This document shows, piece by piece, positions 5,642-11,780 of a stretch of 13,485 nt of DNA. The notes beneath the pieces are model-generated. The model did not search any database. It saw only the letters and a list, made by a program, of their open reading frames with translations, and had not been told where the DNA came from. The stretch spans positions 1-13,485 of the forward strand of contig JAHIVR010000186.1 in the NCBI GenBank assembly GCA_018816625.1, given 5' to 3'. The position numbers were made by a program, and so were the translations under genes. The DNA is from Nanobdellota archaeon (GTDB lineage Archaea; Nanobdellota; Nanobdellia; Pacearchaeales; GW2011-AR1). Every line of letters begins with the position of its first letter. The stretch's first letter is position 1.

Positions 5642-6445
5642 TTATTGTCTTAAGAAATTGTACTTCTTTTCTAAAGCGTAATAGATTTGGGCTTCTGATT
5701 GGATATCTTGTTTGTTCAGATTATTTAGGTAATCTACTAGTATTGCCCCCCTATTTGGCCCGGGAAAGATTCTTCTTGCTATTCCTGCTAAAGGGGGATA
5801 AACTATTTGGTTTCCGGTGCATAAAATTACTGGGATGTCTAAAGCATAACAAATTCCCATGTAAAAGATGGCCTCCCTATTTCTTTCTCCACTGTTGAAA
5901 TTAACTACAAGAATATCTACATCTCTTGCAAAATCATCAAGGTTGGTTGAATCATAGCTGGTTAAACATGTTTTTGTTTTTCTTATTTCTTGAATTATCT
6001 GAGAGAAATTTTCAAGATTTCCAACAAATAACACTTTTTTACATATCTCTTCAGGGAGTTGTTTTATGGGGGAGAATTTAGATTCGTATTCCCCGCTTCT
6101 TAATAATTTGAAGGCTTTTTCTTTATCAGAAAAGGCGTACGATGCTACGCTTAAAAACAATGGTTCTTGTGAATCTTCATCAACTGTGATTATTGGTATT
6201 CCTCTTGCTCTTGCTGCTCCTATCTCGGCGTAAGTCATTGTCCCTCTTTGGTATCCTTTTTGGAAGTAAGCTAGGAGTACATTACATCCTTGGGAAGCAT
6301 TCATATCGTCTTCAACTAGTTTTGCAATTGCGTGCTGCCTATGGTTTCTTGGGTCACTAAAATGAAAGTTTGGAAGCGCGGTTTTGAAAGAGTCTCTCCA
6401 ATTAGAAGAAAAGCTTCCAGCCGGATAAATAGTTGGTTTAATCAT
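5642..6445 (-). CDS. Tandem nucleoside 2-deoxyribosyltransferase-like protein
   Basis: The 267 residues appear to contain two related Rossmann-like domains. Domain 1 (about 4-92) starts IYPAGSFSSNWRDSF, has SDPRNH (30-35) and CNVLLAYF, and the helix TYAEIGAARARGIPIITVDE with Glu74 at the expected catalytic position. Domain 2 (about 136-212) has KKVLFVGNL, then DVDILVVNFNSGERNREAIFYMGICYALDIPVILCTGN with Glu191 at the equivalent place. The layout resembles the PF05014/PF15891 group, which cleaves or transfers N-glycosidic bonds of nucleosides or nucleotides. Related folds include TIR-like NAD-consuming enzymes. No signal or membrane segment is seen. It has its own TATA-like box and no clear operon partner. 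The substrate is unknown; nucleotide salvage or clean-up is the conservative guess. Confidence 0.75.
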   Translation of the reverse strand: MIKPTIYPAGSFSSNWRDSFKTALPNFHFSDPRNHRQHAIAKLVEDDMNASQGCNVLLAYFQKGYQRGTMTYAEIGAARARGIPIITVDEDSQEPLFLSVASYAFSDKEKAFKLLRSGEYESKFSPIKQLPEEICKKVLFVGNLENFSQIIQEIRKTKTCLTSYDSTNLDDFARDVDILVVNFNSGERNREAIFYMGICYALDIPVILCTGNQIVYPPLAGIARRIFPGPNRGAILVDYLNNLNKQDIQSEAQIYYALEKKYNFLRQ

Positions 6446-6464
6446 GAAGAATAAAGATTAAATT

Positions 6465-6474
6465 AGTTTAAAAG
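6465..6474 (-). promoter_or_regulatory. TATA-like element for the deoxyribosyltransferase-like gene
   Basis: CTTTTAAACT on the minus strand is centred about 25 nt before the ATG at 6445. No Shine-Dalgarno sequence is visible between them. Confidence 0.5.
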
Positions 6475-6514
6475 AAAAGTTGTTATGGGATGTATATTTT
6501 ATATTGTGAAAACT

Positions 6515-6754
6515 TTAATCAGGTGGAAGTCTTAATGGTTTTTGGGGTTCTGATTTTTCTACTTCCTGAAAATGTGTTTCAATAAATTTTATTAATTGGC
6601 TATTTTCAACTTCATATCTTGTTGAGGGGTATTCTACTAAATTTTCTCCACATTTTAAGCAATGATAAACATTGTCTGTACCTTCTGTTGTAATATATTT
6701 TTCACCACATTTACAGGTTATAATCTCATATACTGTCGGAGGGAGGATTTTCAT
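6515..6754 (-). CDS. Small zinc-ribbon protein, unknown function
   Basis: This 79-residue protein is not assigned to a named family. The N-terminal 40 residues form a likely zinc ribbon with ligands Cys14 and Cys16 (TCKCGEKY) and Cys32 and Cys35 (YHCLKCGENLV). The first knuckle is CxC rather than the usual CxxC. A charged region with a possible helix (about 48-68) and a Pro-rich end follow. It starts one base after the stop of the cyclophilin gene, so it is probably co-translated with it, although the cyclophilin is membrane-anchored and this protein has no export signal. Zinc binding is inferred from the cysteine pattern. Confidence 0.8.
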   Translation of the reverse strand: MKILPPTVYEIITCKCGEKYITTEGTDNVYHCLKCGENLVEYPSTRYEVENSQLIKFIETHFQEVEKSEPQKPLRLPPD

Positions 6755-6755
6755 T

Positions 6756-7319
6756 TTATTTAAGGACCGTGGCTTTTTCTATCTCAACTTCTTCAATCGG
6801 TCTATCACTAGAGTCGGTGTTTTCTTTTGCTATTTCATCAACAACATCCATTCCTTCAATAACTCTGCCGAATACAGGGTGTTTTGAATCCAAGAAATTA
6901 TTATCTACAAGATTTATAAAGAATTGTGACCCTCCCGTGTTTGGTCCTGCGTTTGCCATAGCTATTGTCCCTCTTAGATTATAGTTTCCTGGTTGATGTG
7001 TGAATTCGTCATTTATGTTGTATCCAGGTCCGCCTGTTCCTGTTCCTGTGGGGTCTCCCCCTTGTATCATAAAACCATCAATTATTCTGTGAAATATAAC
7101 CCCATTGTAGAAGCCTTGTTTTACAAGATTTTCAAAATTCCCTGTTGTTATTGGCATGTCATCATACAATTCTATTATTATGTCTCCTGCGCTTGTTTCG
7201 AGTTTTATTTGTGTTCCCATGTTATTTTCTACTGTTCTTCCGGTAAATCCGCCTTTTGCAAATCCGAAAGCAACGATTATTAAAAATATTCCCCCTATAT
7301 AAATCCAATCTTTTTTCAT
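6756..7319 (-). CDS. Cyclophilin-type peptidyl-prolyl cis-trans isomerase, membrane-anchored
   Basis: Cyclophilins speed the cis-trans isomerisation of X-Pro bonds and help proteins fold. The 187 residues consist of a hydrophobic N-terminal anchor or signal (about 4-22, DWIYIGGIFLIIVAFGFAK) and a compact single-domain cyclophilin. Signature parts are GVIFHRIIDGFMIQGGDPTGTGTGGPGY with the catalytic Arg and the Phe/Met/Gln pocket residues, AMANAGPNTGGSQFFI, and LDSKHPVFGRVIEGMDVVDEI. The position often held by the cyclosporin-contacting Trp is His here, as in many prokaryotic forms. No lipobox cysteine is seen, so an uncleaved anchor or plain signal peptide are both possible. It probably acts outside the membrane. 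A TATA-like box 26 nt upstream drives it together with the zinc-ribbon gene. Confidence 0.94.
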   Translation of the reverse strand: MKKDWIYIGGIFLIIVAFGFAKGGFTGRTVENNMGTQIKLETSAGDIIIELYDDMPITTGNFENLVKQGFYNGVIFHRIIDGFMIQGGDPTGTGTGGPGYNINDEFTHQPGNYNLRGTIAMANAGPNTGGSQFFINLVDNNFLDSKHPVFGRVIEGMDVVDEIAKENTDSSDRPIEEVEIEKATVLK

Positions 7320-7340
7320 TAATAGATATATTTTGTGGGG

Positions 7341-7350
7341 TTTATAAATT
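7341..7350 (-). promoter_or_regulatory. TATA-like element for the cyclophilin/zinc-ribbon pair
   Basis: AATTTATAAA on the minus strand is centred about 26 nt before the ATG at 7319. It touches the stop codon of the upstream UPF0047 gene. Confidence 0.45.
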
Positions 7351-7790
7351 TAATTCCCACAGACTTGTACAACTATTTCTCTGTCTCTTGCACTGCATGT
7401 TTCTACTGCAAATATCCTCTGCCACTGTCCAAGAGCCATCTCTTTGTTAATTATTGGAATGTTTTGTGAGGTTTCCATGACCATGCATCTTAGATGACCG
7501 TTTGTGTTTTTTGGTTCGTTTTCAGGGCAGTCTTGTCTTAGTTCTATCTTATCATGGAAGTATTTGGAGTTTTTTGGAGCTATTTTTTCAAAGAAGTTTT
7601 TGAAGTCTTGCATAAGGAGTTTTTCACTCTCGTTTATTTTTATGGCCATTGTTGTGTGTCTACTGAAAATATTAACATAGCCTTGTAGAAAAGGATACTT
7701 ATCAACTATTTTTTTTATTTTATCAGTAATATCAATAAACTCCAGAGCTTCTTTAGTTTTTAGCTTTAGGATTTCAGAATAGCATTTCAT
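7350..7790 (-). CDS. UPF0047/YjbQ family protein
   Basis: This 146-residue single-domain protein matches the UPF0047 family (PF01894, bacterial YjbQ). Recognisable parts are IFSRHTTMAIKINESE (41-56), a middle region with FHD (78-80), NGHLRCMVMETSQNIPIINKEMALGQWQRIFAVE (97-130) and the ending AR.REIVVQVCGN. His45 and His99 are in the conserved polar positions of the family. YjbQ-type proteins have been linked to a weak secondary thiamine-phosphate synthase activity, so the true role is open. It starts two bases after the stop codon of the uS10 gene and should share its transcript. A UPF0045 protein, from a thiamine-binding family, is encoded divergently on the other side of uS10. Confidence 0.93.
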   Translation of the reverse strand: MKCYSEILKLKTKEALEFIDITDKIKKIVDKYPFLQGYVNIFSRHTTMAIKINESEKLLMQDFKNFFEKIAPKNSKYFHDKIELRQDCPENEPKNTNGHLRCMVMETSQNIPIINKEMALGQWQRIFAVETCSARDREIVVQVCGN

Positions 7791-7792
7791 CT

Positions 7793-8101
7793 TTAATCTT
7801 TCATTTCAATTTTAATGTTGACGTTTTTTGGAATCTTCATCCTCATTATATGGTGAAGAACCTTTTCGTTTGCTGGAAGATCTATTAGTCTTTTATGGAT
7901 TCTCATTTCGAATCTGTCAAATGTTGCTGTCCCATCTCCGCAAGGAGATTTTCTTGTTGTGATTTTGAGTTTTTTTGTTGGAAGAGGAACCGGTCCGCTT
8001 ATAACTATTCCGGCTTTTTTAGCTATTTCTCTTATAGAATCTGTAACGTTGTTTAGGACTTCTATTTCTGTACTGTTTAATTTTATTCTTACCTTGGCCA
8101 T
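7793..8101 (-). CDS. rpsJ: Small ribosomal subunit protein uS10
   Basis: uS10 is part of the small-subunit head near the A site. The 102 residues are full length for archaeal uS10. Diagnostic segments are ARVxIKLxS-like MAKVRIKLNSTEIEVLNNV, the SGPVPLPTKKLKITTRKSPCGDGTATFDRFEMRIHKRLIDL loop region and the closing IMRMKIPKNVNIKIEM. In many archaea this gene follows elongation factor 1A; here it is the first gene of a unit with UPF0047. A TATA-like box 26 nt before the ATG suggests a leaderless mRNA. The promoter is divergent from that of the UPF0045 gene, with 73 bases between the two starts. Confidence 0.97.
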   Translation of the reverse strand: MAKVRIKLNSTEIEVLNNVTDSIREIAKKAGIVISGPVPLPTKKLKITTRKSPCGDGTATFDRFEMRIHKRLIDLPANEKVLHHIMRMKIPKNVNIKIEMKD

Positions 8102-8120
8102 GTTTAATAAATCGAAGACT

Positions 8121-8132
8121 AGTTTAAAAAGC
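8121..8132 (-). promoter_or_regulatory. TATA-like element for rpsJ
   Basis: GCTTTTTAAACT on the minus strand is centred 26 nt before the rpsJ ATG. It lies back-to-back with the plus-strand TATA of the UPF0045 gene about 22 bases away. Confidence 0.5.
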
Positions 8133-8143
8133 TTTTGGGGTAA

Positions 8144-8154
8144 TTTTTATAAAG
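8144..8154 (+). promoter_or_regulatory. TATA-like element for the UPF0045 gene
   Basis: TTTTTATAAAG is centred 26 nt before the ATG at 8175, which supports that start over upstream in-frame codons and implies a leaderless mRNA. Confidence 0.5.
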
Positions 8155-8174
8155 AAAAGTATTCTTATTTGGAT

Positions 8175-8483
8175 ATGTTAGCACAGGTATCTATTTTTCC
8201 AACAGACAAAGGAGCGAGTGTTTCAGAGTATGTTGTTGATGCCATAAGGTACATTAGGTCTGAATGTAGGCACAGGGGGATGGGGTGTGAGGTTACCTCA
8301 ATGGCAACCCTTATTGAGGGGGGTATGGATGATGTTTATGGGGTTGTAATCGGGGCCCATAGGATACTAAGAGCACGTTCTGATAGGGTTTACCTTGTTA
8401 TGACTATTGACGACAGAAAAGATAGACAAGACTCTATTACAAGGAAGAAAGCAAGAATTGAAGAGCTGTTGTTAAAAGGTTAA
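8175..8483 (+). CDS. UPF0045 (MTH1187/thiamine-binding) family protein
   Basis: This is a 102-residue ferredoxin-like alpha/beta protein of the UPF0045 family (PF01910, formerly DUF77), small cytoplasmic oligomers related to thiamine-binding YkoF domains. It begins MLAQVSIFPTDKGASVSEYV and continues through RHRGMGCEVTSMATLIEGGMDDVYGVVIGAHRIL, ending in a conserved VYLVMTIDDRKDR segment and a C-terminal helix. The frame is open much further upstream, but those codons cross the rpsJ promoter and the start of rpsJ. The family always begins near this Met, and a TATA-like box sits 26 nt upstream, so 8175 is the start. The Kef antiporter follows in the same direction with its own signals. A thiamine link is family knowledge and is not proven here. 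Confidence 0.92.
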   Translation: MLAQVSIFPTDKGASVSEYVVDAIRYIRSECRHRGMGCEVTSMATLIEGGMDDVYGVVIGAHRILRARSDRVYLVMTIDDRKDRQDSITRKKARIEELLLKG

Positions 8484-8495
8484 ACTTTTTATACT
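8484..8495 (+). promoter_or_regulatory. TATA-like element for the Kef-type gene
   Basis: ACTTTTTATACT is centred about 35 nt before the ATG, which would give a short leader. A weaker box, GTTAAAAGG, lies at 8471-8479 and would leave room for a functional ribosome binding site. Confidence 0.35.
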
Positions 8496-8514
8496 AATTT
8501 TGCTTGGTTTTTGT

Positions 8515-8520
8515 GAGGTG
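8515..8520 (+). promoter_or_regulatory. Shine-Dalgarno sequence of the Kef-type gene
   Basis: GAGGTG stands four bases before the ATG at 8525 and would pair well with an archaeal anti-Shine-Dalgarno CACCTC. It is the clearest ribosome binding site in the window and stands out because most other first genes look leaderless. Confidence 0.65.
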
Positions 8521-8524
8521 AAAT

Positions 8525-10231
8525 ATGGTTGAAGCTTTTGTACAAATAAGTGTGGTTATTGCTATTGTTTTTGCTGTCTCGGTCATAATGAAATTTTTGA
8601 GGCAACCTCTTATTATAGGGTACATTTTGTCTGGGATTATTGTTGGACCTTTTGTTCTTAATGCTTTTACACACGGAGAAACTCTTAAGATTTTTTCTGA
8701 GTTTGGAATTGCATTTCTTCTTTTTATTGTAGGATTACATTTGTCTCCAAGGGTGGTTAAGGATGTTGGAAAAATTTCTATTATAACTGGTGTTGGTCAG
8801 ATAGTTTTCACGGTTATTTTTGGGTTTTTGATTTCCTGGGCATTTGGATTTTCAATCATAACTTCCCTTTACATCGCAATTGCTTTGACTTTTTCTTCCA
8901 CAATCATAATCACTAAACTTCTTTCAGATAGGGGAGATTTGGGAAGTTTGTATGGCAAGATTTCAATAGGATTTTTATTGGTTCAAGATTTGGTTGCAAT
9001 GGTTATTCTTATTGCTATTTCGTCTTTGTCTTCAGGTGAGAGTTTCATAAGTTCTGTTGGGACTACACTGATTAAAGGAACTATCTTGACTGCATTAATT
9101 GTAGTTATTAGTGTCTTTGTTTTACCAGTATTTCAAAAGACTTTTGCGAAGTCTCAAGAGTTACTTTTTGTTTTTTCACTGGCATGGGGGTTGGGGATTG
9201 CGTCTTTGTTTCATTATGCCGGATTGTCTTTGGAAGTTGGAGCTTTGATTGCTGGAGTTGTGCTAGCTGTCTCTCCCTATAGTTTTGAGATAAGTGTTAG
9301 AATGAAGCCCTTGAGAGACTTTTTTATAATCTACTTTTTCATATTTTTAGGTTCACAAATGATTTTGTCAGGGTTTGGAGAGAATTTGGTTCCGGCGATT
9401 ATTTTCTCTTTGTTTATACTTATAGGGAATCCTTTAATTGTTATGTCTCTTATGGGGCTTTTTGGGTACACAAAGAGAATTGGGTTTATGGCTGGTTTGA
9501 CTGTTGCCCAGATTTCCGAGTTCTCTTTAATTTTGATTGCGCTTGGTGTGAAGGTGGGGCATATTTCCCAAGAGATTTTGTCGCTAGTGACATTTGTAGG
9601 GATTATCACAATTGCTGGCTCTGCTTACATGATAATTTATGCGGATAAGATTTATCCTAAGATTTCAAAATATCTGAGATTCTTTGAGAAAGGAAACGTA
9701 AAGAAAGAGAAGATTTTGAAAAAGGATTATGATGCTATTCTTTTGGGTTATAACAGAATTGGGTTTAGTATTTTGAAATCTTTTAAACACATAAAGAAAA
9801 AATATCTTGTCGTTGATTTTAACCCTGATGTTGTTGCAGATTTGAAGAAGCTTAGAATTCCGATTTTATACGGAGATGCTTATGATAGCGATCTACTTAG
9901 TGAGCTTCCTTTAAAGAAGGCGCAGCTCATTGTATCAACAATTCCTGATTTAGAAACAAATGTTATTTTAATAGAAACTGTTAGGATAACTAATCCAAAA
10001 GCAATCATTATTGTTAGGGCTCACTCTATTGAAGACGCTATGATATTCTATAAGAAAGGTGCAACCTATGTTTTGACCCCTCATTTTTTAGGAGGAGAGT
10101 ATGTTGCTAAAATGATAAGGACCTCTGGTGTTGAGGCCTCTGATTATGAAGAGGAGAGAAGCAAACATATAAAGATGCTTGAAGAAAGAAAGAAACAAGG
10201 ACACGACCATCCAGCGGTAGAGAAGAACTGA
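8525..10231 (+). CDS. Kef-type cation/proton antiporter with C-terminal RCK/TrkA-N domain
   Basis: This CPA2-family membrane transporter exchanges K+ or Na+ for protons and helps control pH and ion balance. Residues 1-375 form about 12 membrane helices. They include LRQPLIIGYILSGIIVGP (25-42), the FGIAFLLFIVGLHLSP segment (60-75), LLVQDLVAM (151-159, with Asp155 at the position of the membrane acidic residue needed for transport) and EVGALIAGVVLAVSPYSFEI. A cytoplasmic RCK_N domain (about 403-517) follows, with a dinucleotide-binding glycine motif LGYNRIG (407-413) and an acidic end to the second strand, VVDFN (Asp431). The last 40 residues are charged and probably extend as a helix. No KefF/KefG-type partner is nearby. 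At 568 residues it is of usual size. A strong Shine-Dalgarno sequence fixes the start. Confidence 0.94.
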   Translation: MVEAFVQISVVIAIVFAVSVIMKFLRQPLIIGYILSGIIVGPFVLNAFTHGETLKIFSEFGIAFLLFIVGLHLSPRVVKDVGKISIITGVGQIVFTVIFGFLISWAFGFSIITSLYIAIALTFSSTIIITKLLSDRGDLGSLYGKISIGFLLVQDLVAMVILIAISSLSSGESFISSVGTTLIKGTILTALIVVISVFVLPVFQKTFAKSQELLFVFSLAWGLGIASLFHYAGLSLEVGALIAGVVLAVSPYSFEISVRMKPLRDFFIIYFFIFLGSQMILSGFGENLVPAIIFSLFILIGNPLIVMSLMGLFGYTKRIGFMAGLTVAQISEFSLILIALGVKVGHISQEILSLVTFVGIITIAGSAYMIIYADKIYPKISKYLRFFEKGNVKKEKILKKDYDAILLGYNRIGFSILKSFKHIKKKYLVVDFNPDVVADLKKLRIPILYGDAYDSDLLSELPLKKAQLIVSTIPDLETNVILIETVRITNPKAIIIVRAHSIEDAMIFYKKGATYVLTPHFLGGEYVAKMIRTSGVEASDYEEERSKHIKMLEERKKQGHDHPAVEKN

Positions 10232-10276
10232 GTCCTTCACCTTTTCTTAAATAATTAGGTAAAAATAAGAATCAGA

Positions 10277-10289
10277 AATTTTAATAAAC
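10277..10289 (+). promoter_or_regulatory. TATA-like element for the YunG-like gene
   Basis: AATTTTAATAAAC is centred about 26 nt before the ATG at 10310. It separates this gene from the antiporter transcript and suggests leaderless translation. Confidence 0.45.
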
Positions 10290-10309
10290 CCCTTATTTGT
10301 TTCTTTTTT

Positions 10310-10690
10310 ATGATAGTTACGTCTTTTCTTGAAAGAGCGTTAGAACAATCTTGGTGTAAGGAAACAAGTTCATTTCCTAATAAATGGAACACTGGGAATC
10401 CCGCACTAGGGCAGTGCGCGGTTACTGCTTTAGTTGTTAATGATTATGTTGATGGAGAAATAGTGTGGGCTCAGGTATCTGTTGGGGATGAGAGTATTTC
10501 CCACTACTTCAATCTTGTTGATGGTGAGGAGGTTGATTTAACAAGAAGACAGTTTCCAGAAGGGATAATAATTCCAAAGGGTGTTCCAAAAACAAACGGG
10601 TTCAAAACAACTAGAGATTACATTTTATCTTATCCTAAAACTGTTGAAAGATACGAGCTTCTTAAAAAAAGGGTTTTGTCAAATTTTTGA
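10310..10690 (+). CDS. YunG-like protein, possible papain-fold enzyme
   Basis: This 126-residue protein resembles Bacillus YunG. It shows a W...T..P.W...NPALGQCAVTALVVNDYVDGEI block, then SHYFNLVDGEEVDLTRRQF. Cys36, His65 and Asp76 are the family's invariant polar residues and are spaced as a Cys-His-Asp triad of a papain- or transglutaminase-like fold, so a thiol hydrolase is plausible. No activity is established that I know of. No signal peptide is present. It lies between the antiporter and a convergent membrane protein gene, with its own promoter, so context adds nothing. The family is mainly known from bacteria, which hints at transfer; this is inference. Confidence 0.8.
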   Translation: MIVTSFLERALEQSWCKETSSFPNKWNTGNPALGQCAVTALVVNDYVDGEIVWAQVSVGDESISHYFNLVDGEEVDLTRRQFPEGIIIPKGVPKTNGFKTTRDYILSYPKTVERYELLKKRVLSNF

Positions 10691-10698
10691 GAGTAAAA

Positions 10699-11352
10699 CT
10701 AAGTTTCGTCTGGGATATTGTGCCAGCCAAATACTGCTGTGAAGAACTCAAATAGTCTTAAAATTATTTCAAGGAAGATTATGAATAGTATGTATATTGC
10801 TATTGAGCTGAAGAATTCTGGTAACTGGCCAATTTGATCCATTATTCTTGAGAAGTTGAAGAAATTTGGTTTTGTCATTGATATTGCTAGAAGCGTGAAA
10901 GGAAGAAGTTTTGCAACCTCTTTTGCCAGAGCCTGCCCGTATTTTGGAATGTATGAAATCATTCTTATGGCTCCTATTATTGTTGCTGAAAGTAGTATCA
11001 CTCCCTGCACATCTAGACTATCTGTTAAAAGTATTAGAAGTATTGCAAATACTGCAAACCATAGGAAGATAAGGAAAGGCAGTATTATTATATATTCTAT
11101 GAAGTAAAAAAATCCTGCAAGAAGTTTTTGAAGTACTGGGTGATCTGACCTGTTGTATTGATTTAGGTTTAATTCTAGTATGTTTTTTCTTGCTATGAAT
11201 CTGTAGAATTTCCATACAATTACAGAGTATATTACTATGAGGATTATAAGAATAAAGAAGGTTATTCCGAGTTGTGCCCACGGAGGAACAGAGCTCATGA
11301 TTCCGTCATGCATGCCGGTAATTATTTCTATAATACTGTCTATCACCCCCAT
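10699..11352 (-). CDS. Multi-pass membrane protein of unknown function
   Basis: This 217-residue protein is not recognised. It has about five hydrophobic segments: 27-50 (ITFFILIILIVIYSVIVW), 78-110, 113-134, 142-160 and 183-206 (AIYILFIIFLEIILRLFEFF). A basic loop (about 51-74) with RKN and NRSDHPVLQKL connects the first two. There is no clear catalytic or pore motif, and cysteine is absent. The acidic or polar N-terminus with amphipathic IDSIIEIITGMHDGIM may lie along the membrane. It has its own TATA-like box and is convergent with the YunG-like gene, with only eight bases between their ends. The pattern is reminiscent of small channel or mechanosensitive proteins, but I see no motif to support that. 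Confidence 0.8.
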   Translation of the reverse strand: MGVIDSIIEIITGMHDGIMSSVPPWAQLGITFFILIILIVIYSVIVWKFYRFIARKNILELNLNQYNRSDHPVLQKLLAGFFYFIEYIIILPFLIFLWFAVFAILLILLTDSLDVQGVILLSATIIGAIRMISYIPKYGQALAKEVAKLLPFTLLAISMTKPNFFNFSRIMDQIGQLPEFFSSIAIYILFIIFLEIILRLFEFFTAVFGWHNIPDET

Positions 11353-11371
11353 GGCTTAAATAGGAAAGACA

Positions 11372-11383
11372 GCTTTTTAAGAG
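11372..11383 (-). promoter_or_regulatory. TATA-like element for the membrane protein gene
   Basis: CTCTTAAAAAGC on the minus strand is centred 25 nt before the ATG at 11352, in the 39-base gap after panD. Confidence 0.45.
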
Positions 11384-11391
11384 TTTTGAAA

Positions 11392-11730
11392 TTATAAATA
11401 TTTAACAAATCCATTATTTTTATCAACAAGTATGTTTTTGGGTTTTATGGGTTTGTCAGTTATTTCAAAGCCCATAACTATTATCTCTTCTCCGGGTTTT
11501 ATTAAATGGGCTGCTGCTCCGTTCATACATATGGCTCCTTGTTTTTCCCCTTTCATTACATATGTTTCAAGTCTTGCTCCTGAGGTGTTGCTGACTACAA
11601 GAACTTTTTCTCCTGGCCAAAAACCCGCTTTTTCTATTAAGTCGGAATCAATTGTTATGCTCCCTATGTAATCCAGATTTGCTTCTGTTACTGTTGCTTT
11701 GTGTATTTTAGACCTTAATACGGCTCTCAT
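11392..11730 (-). CDS. panD: Aspartate 1-decarboxylase, pyruvoyl type (bacterial-type PanD)
   Basis: PanD decarboxylates L-aspartate to beta-alanine for pantothenate and coenzyme A synthesis. It is made as a proenzyme that cleaves itself between Gly and Ser, creating the pyruvoyl group. The 112 residues show the cleavage site YIGSITID (Gly23-Ser24). Residues corresponding to the E. coli catalytic set are all kept, each shifted by one: Lys8, Tyr21, Arg53, Thr56 and Tyr57 (RLETY). The NGAAAHLIKPGEEIIV core (70-85) is also typical. It is slightly shorter at the C-terminus than E. coli PanD. Most archaea use an unrelated PLP-dependent enzyme (MfnA type), so this gene is probably of bacterial origin. 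No other pantothenate gene is in view. It is divergent from serS, with which it seems to share a TATA element. Confidence 0.95.
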   Translation of the reverse strand: MRAVLRSKIHKATVTEANLDYIGSITIDSDLIEKAGFWPGEKVLVVSNTSGARLETYVMKGEKQGAICMNGAAAHLIKPGEEIIVMGFEITDKPIKPKNILVDKNNGFVKYL

Positions 11731-11749
11731 ATTGGAGGATATTGGAATA

Positions 11750-11761
11750 ACTTTAAATATC
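11750..11761. promoter_or_regulatory. Single TATA-like element shared by divergent panD and serS
   Basis: The 50-base gap between the two start codons holds one clear TATA-like box, CTTTAAATAT (11751-11760), which is nearly symmetric. Its centre lies about 25 bases from the serS ATG and 26 bases from the panD ATG, so either orientation gives a leaderless mRNA. Confidence 0.55.
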
Positions 11762-11780
11762 TTTATTTGTTAATATCTTC

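Noticed and set aside
6672..7450. Plus-strand open frames opposite the cyclophilin and zinc-ribbon genes
   Set aside because: Same reason: the minus-strand genes are clear families with conserved motifs, and the opposite frames show none.
7959..8174. Upstream in-frame extension of the UPF0045 gene
   Set aside because: The extension runs antisense through rpsJ and across both promoters, has no family similarity, and the TATA spacing fits the ATG at 8175.
8489..8674. Short minus-strand open frame opposite the start of the Kef-type gene
   Set aside because: It is antisense to conserved membrane helices, has no promoter or ribosome site, and encodes an Asn/Lys-rich shadow peptide.
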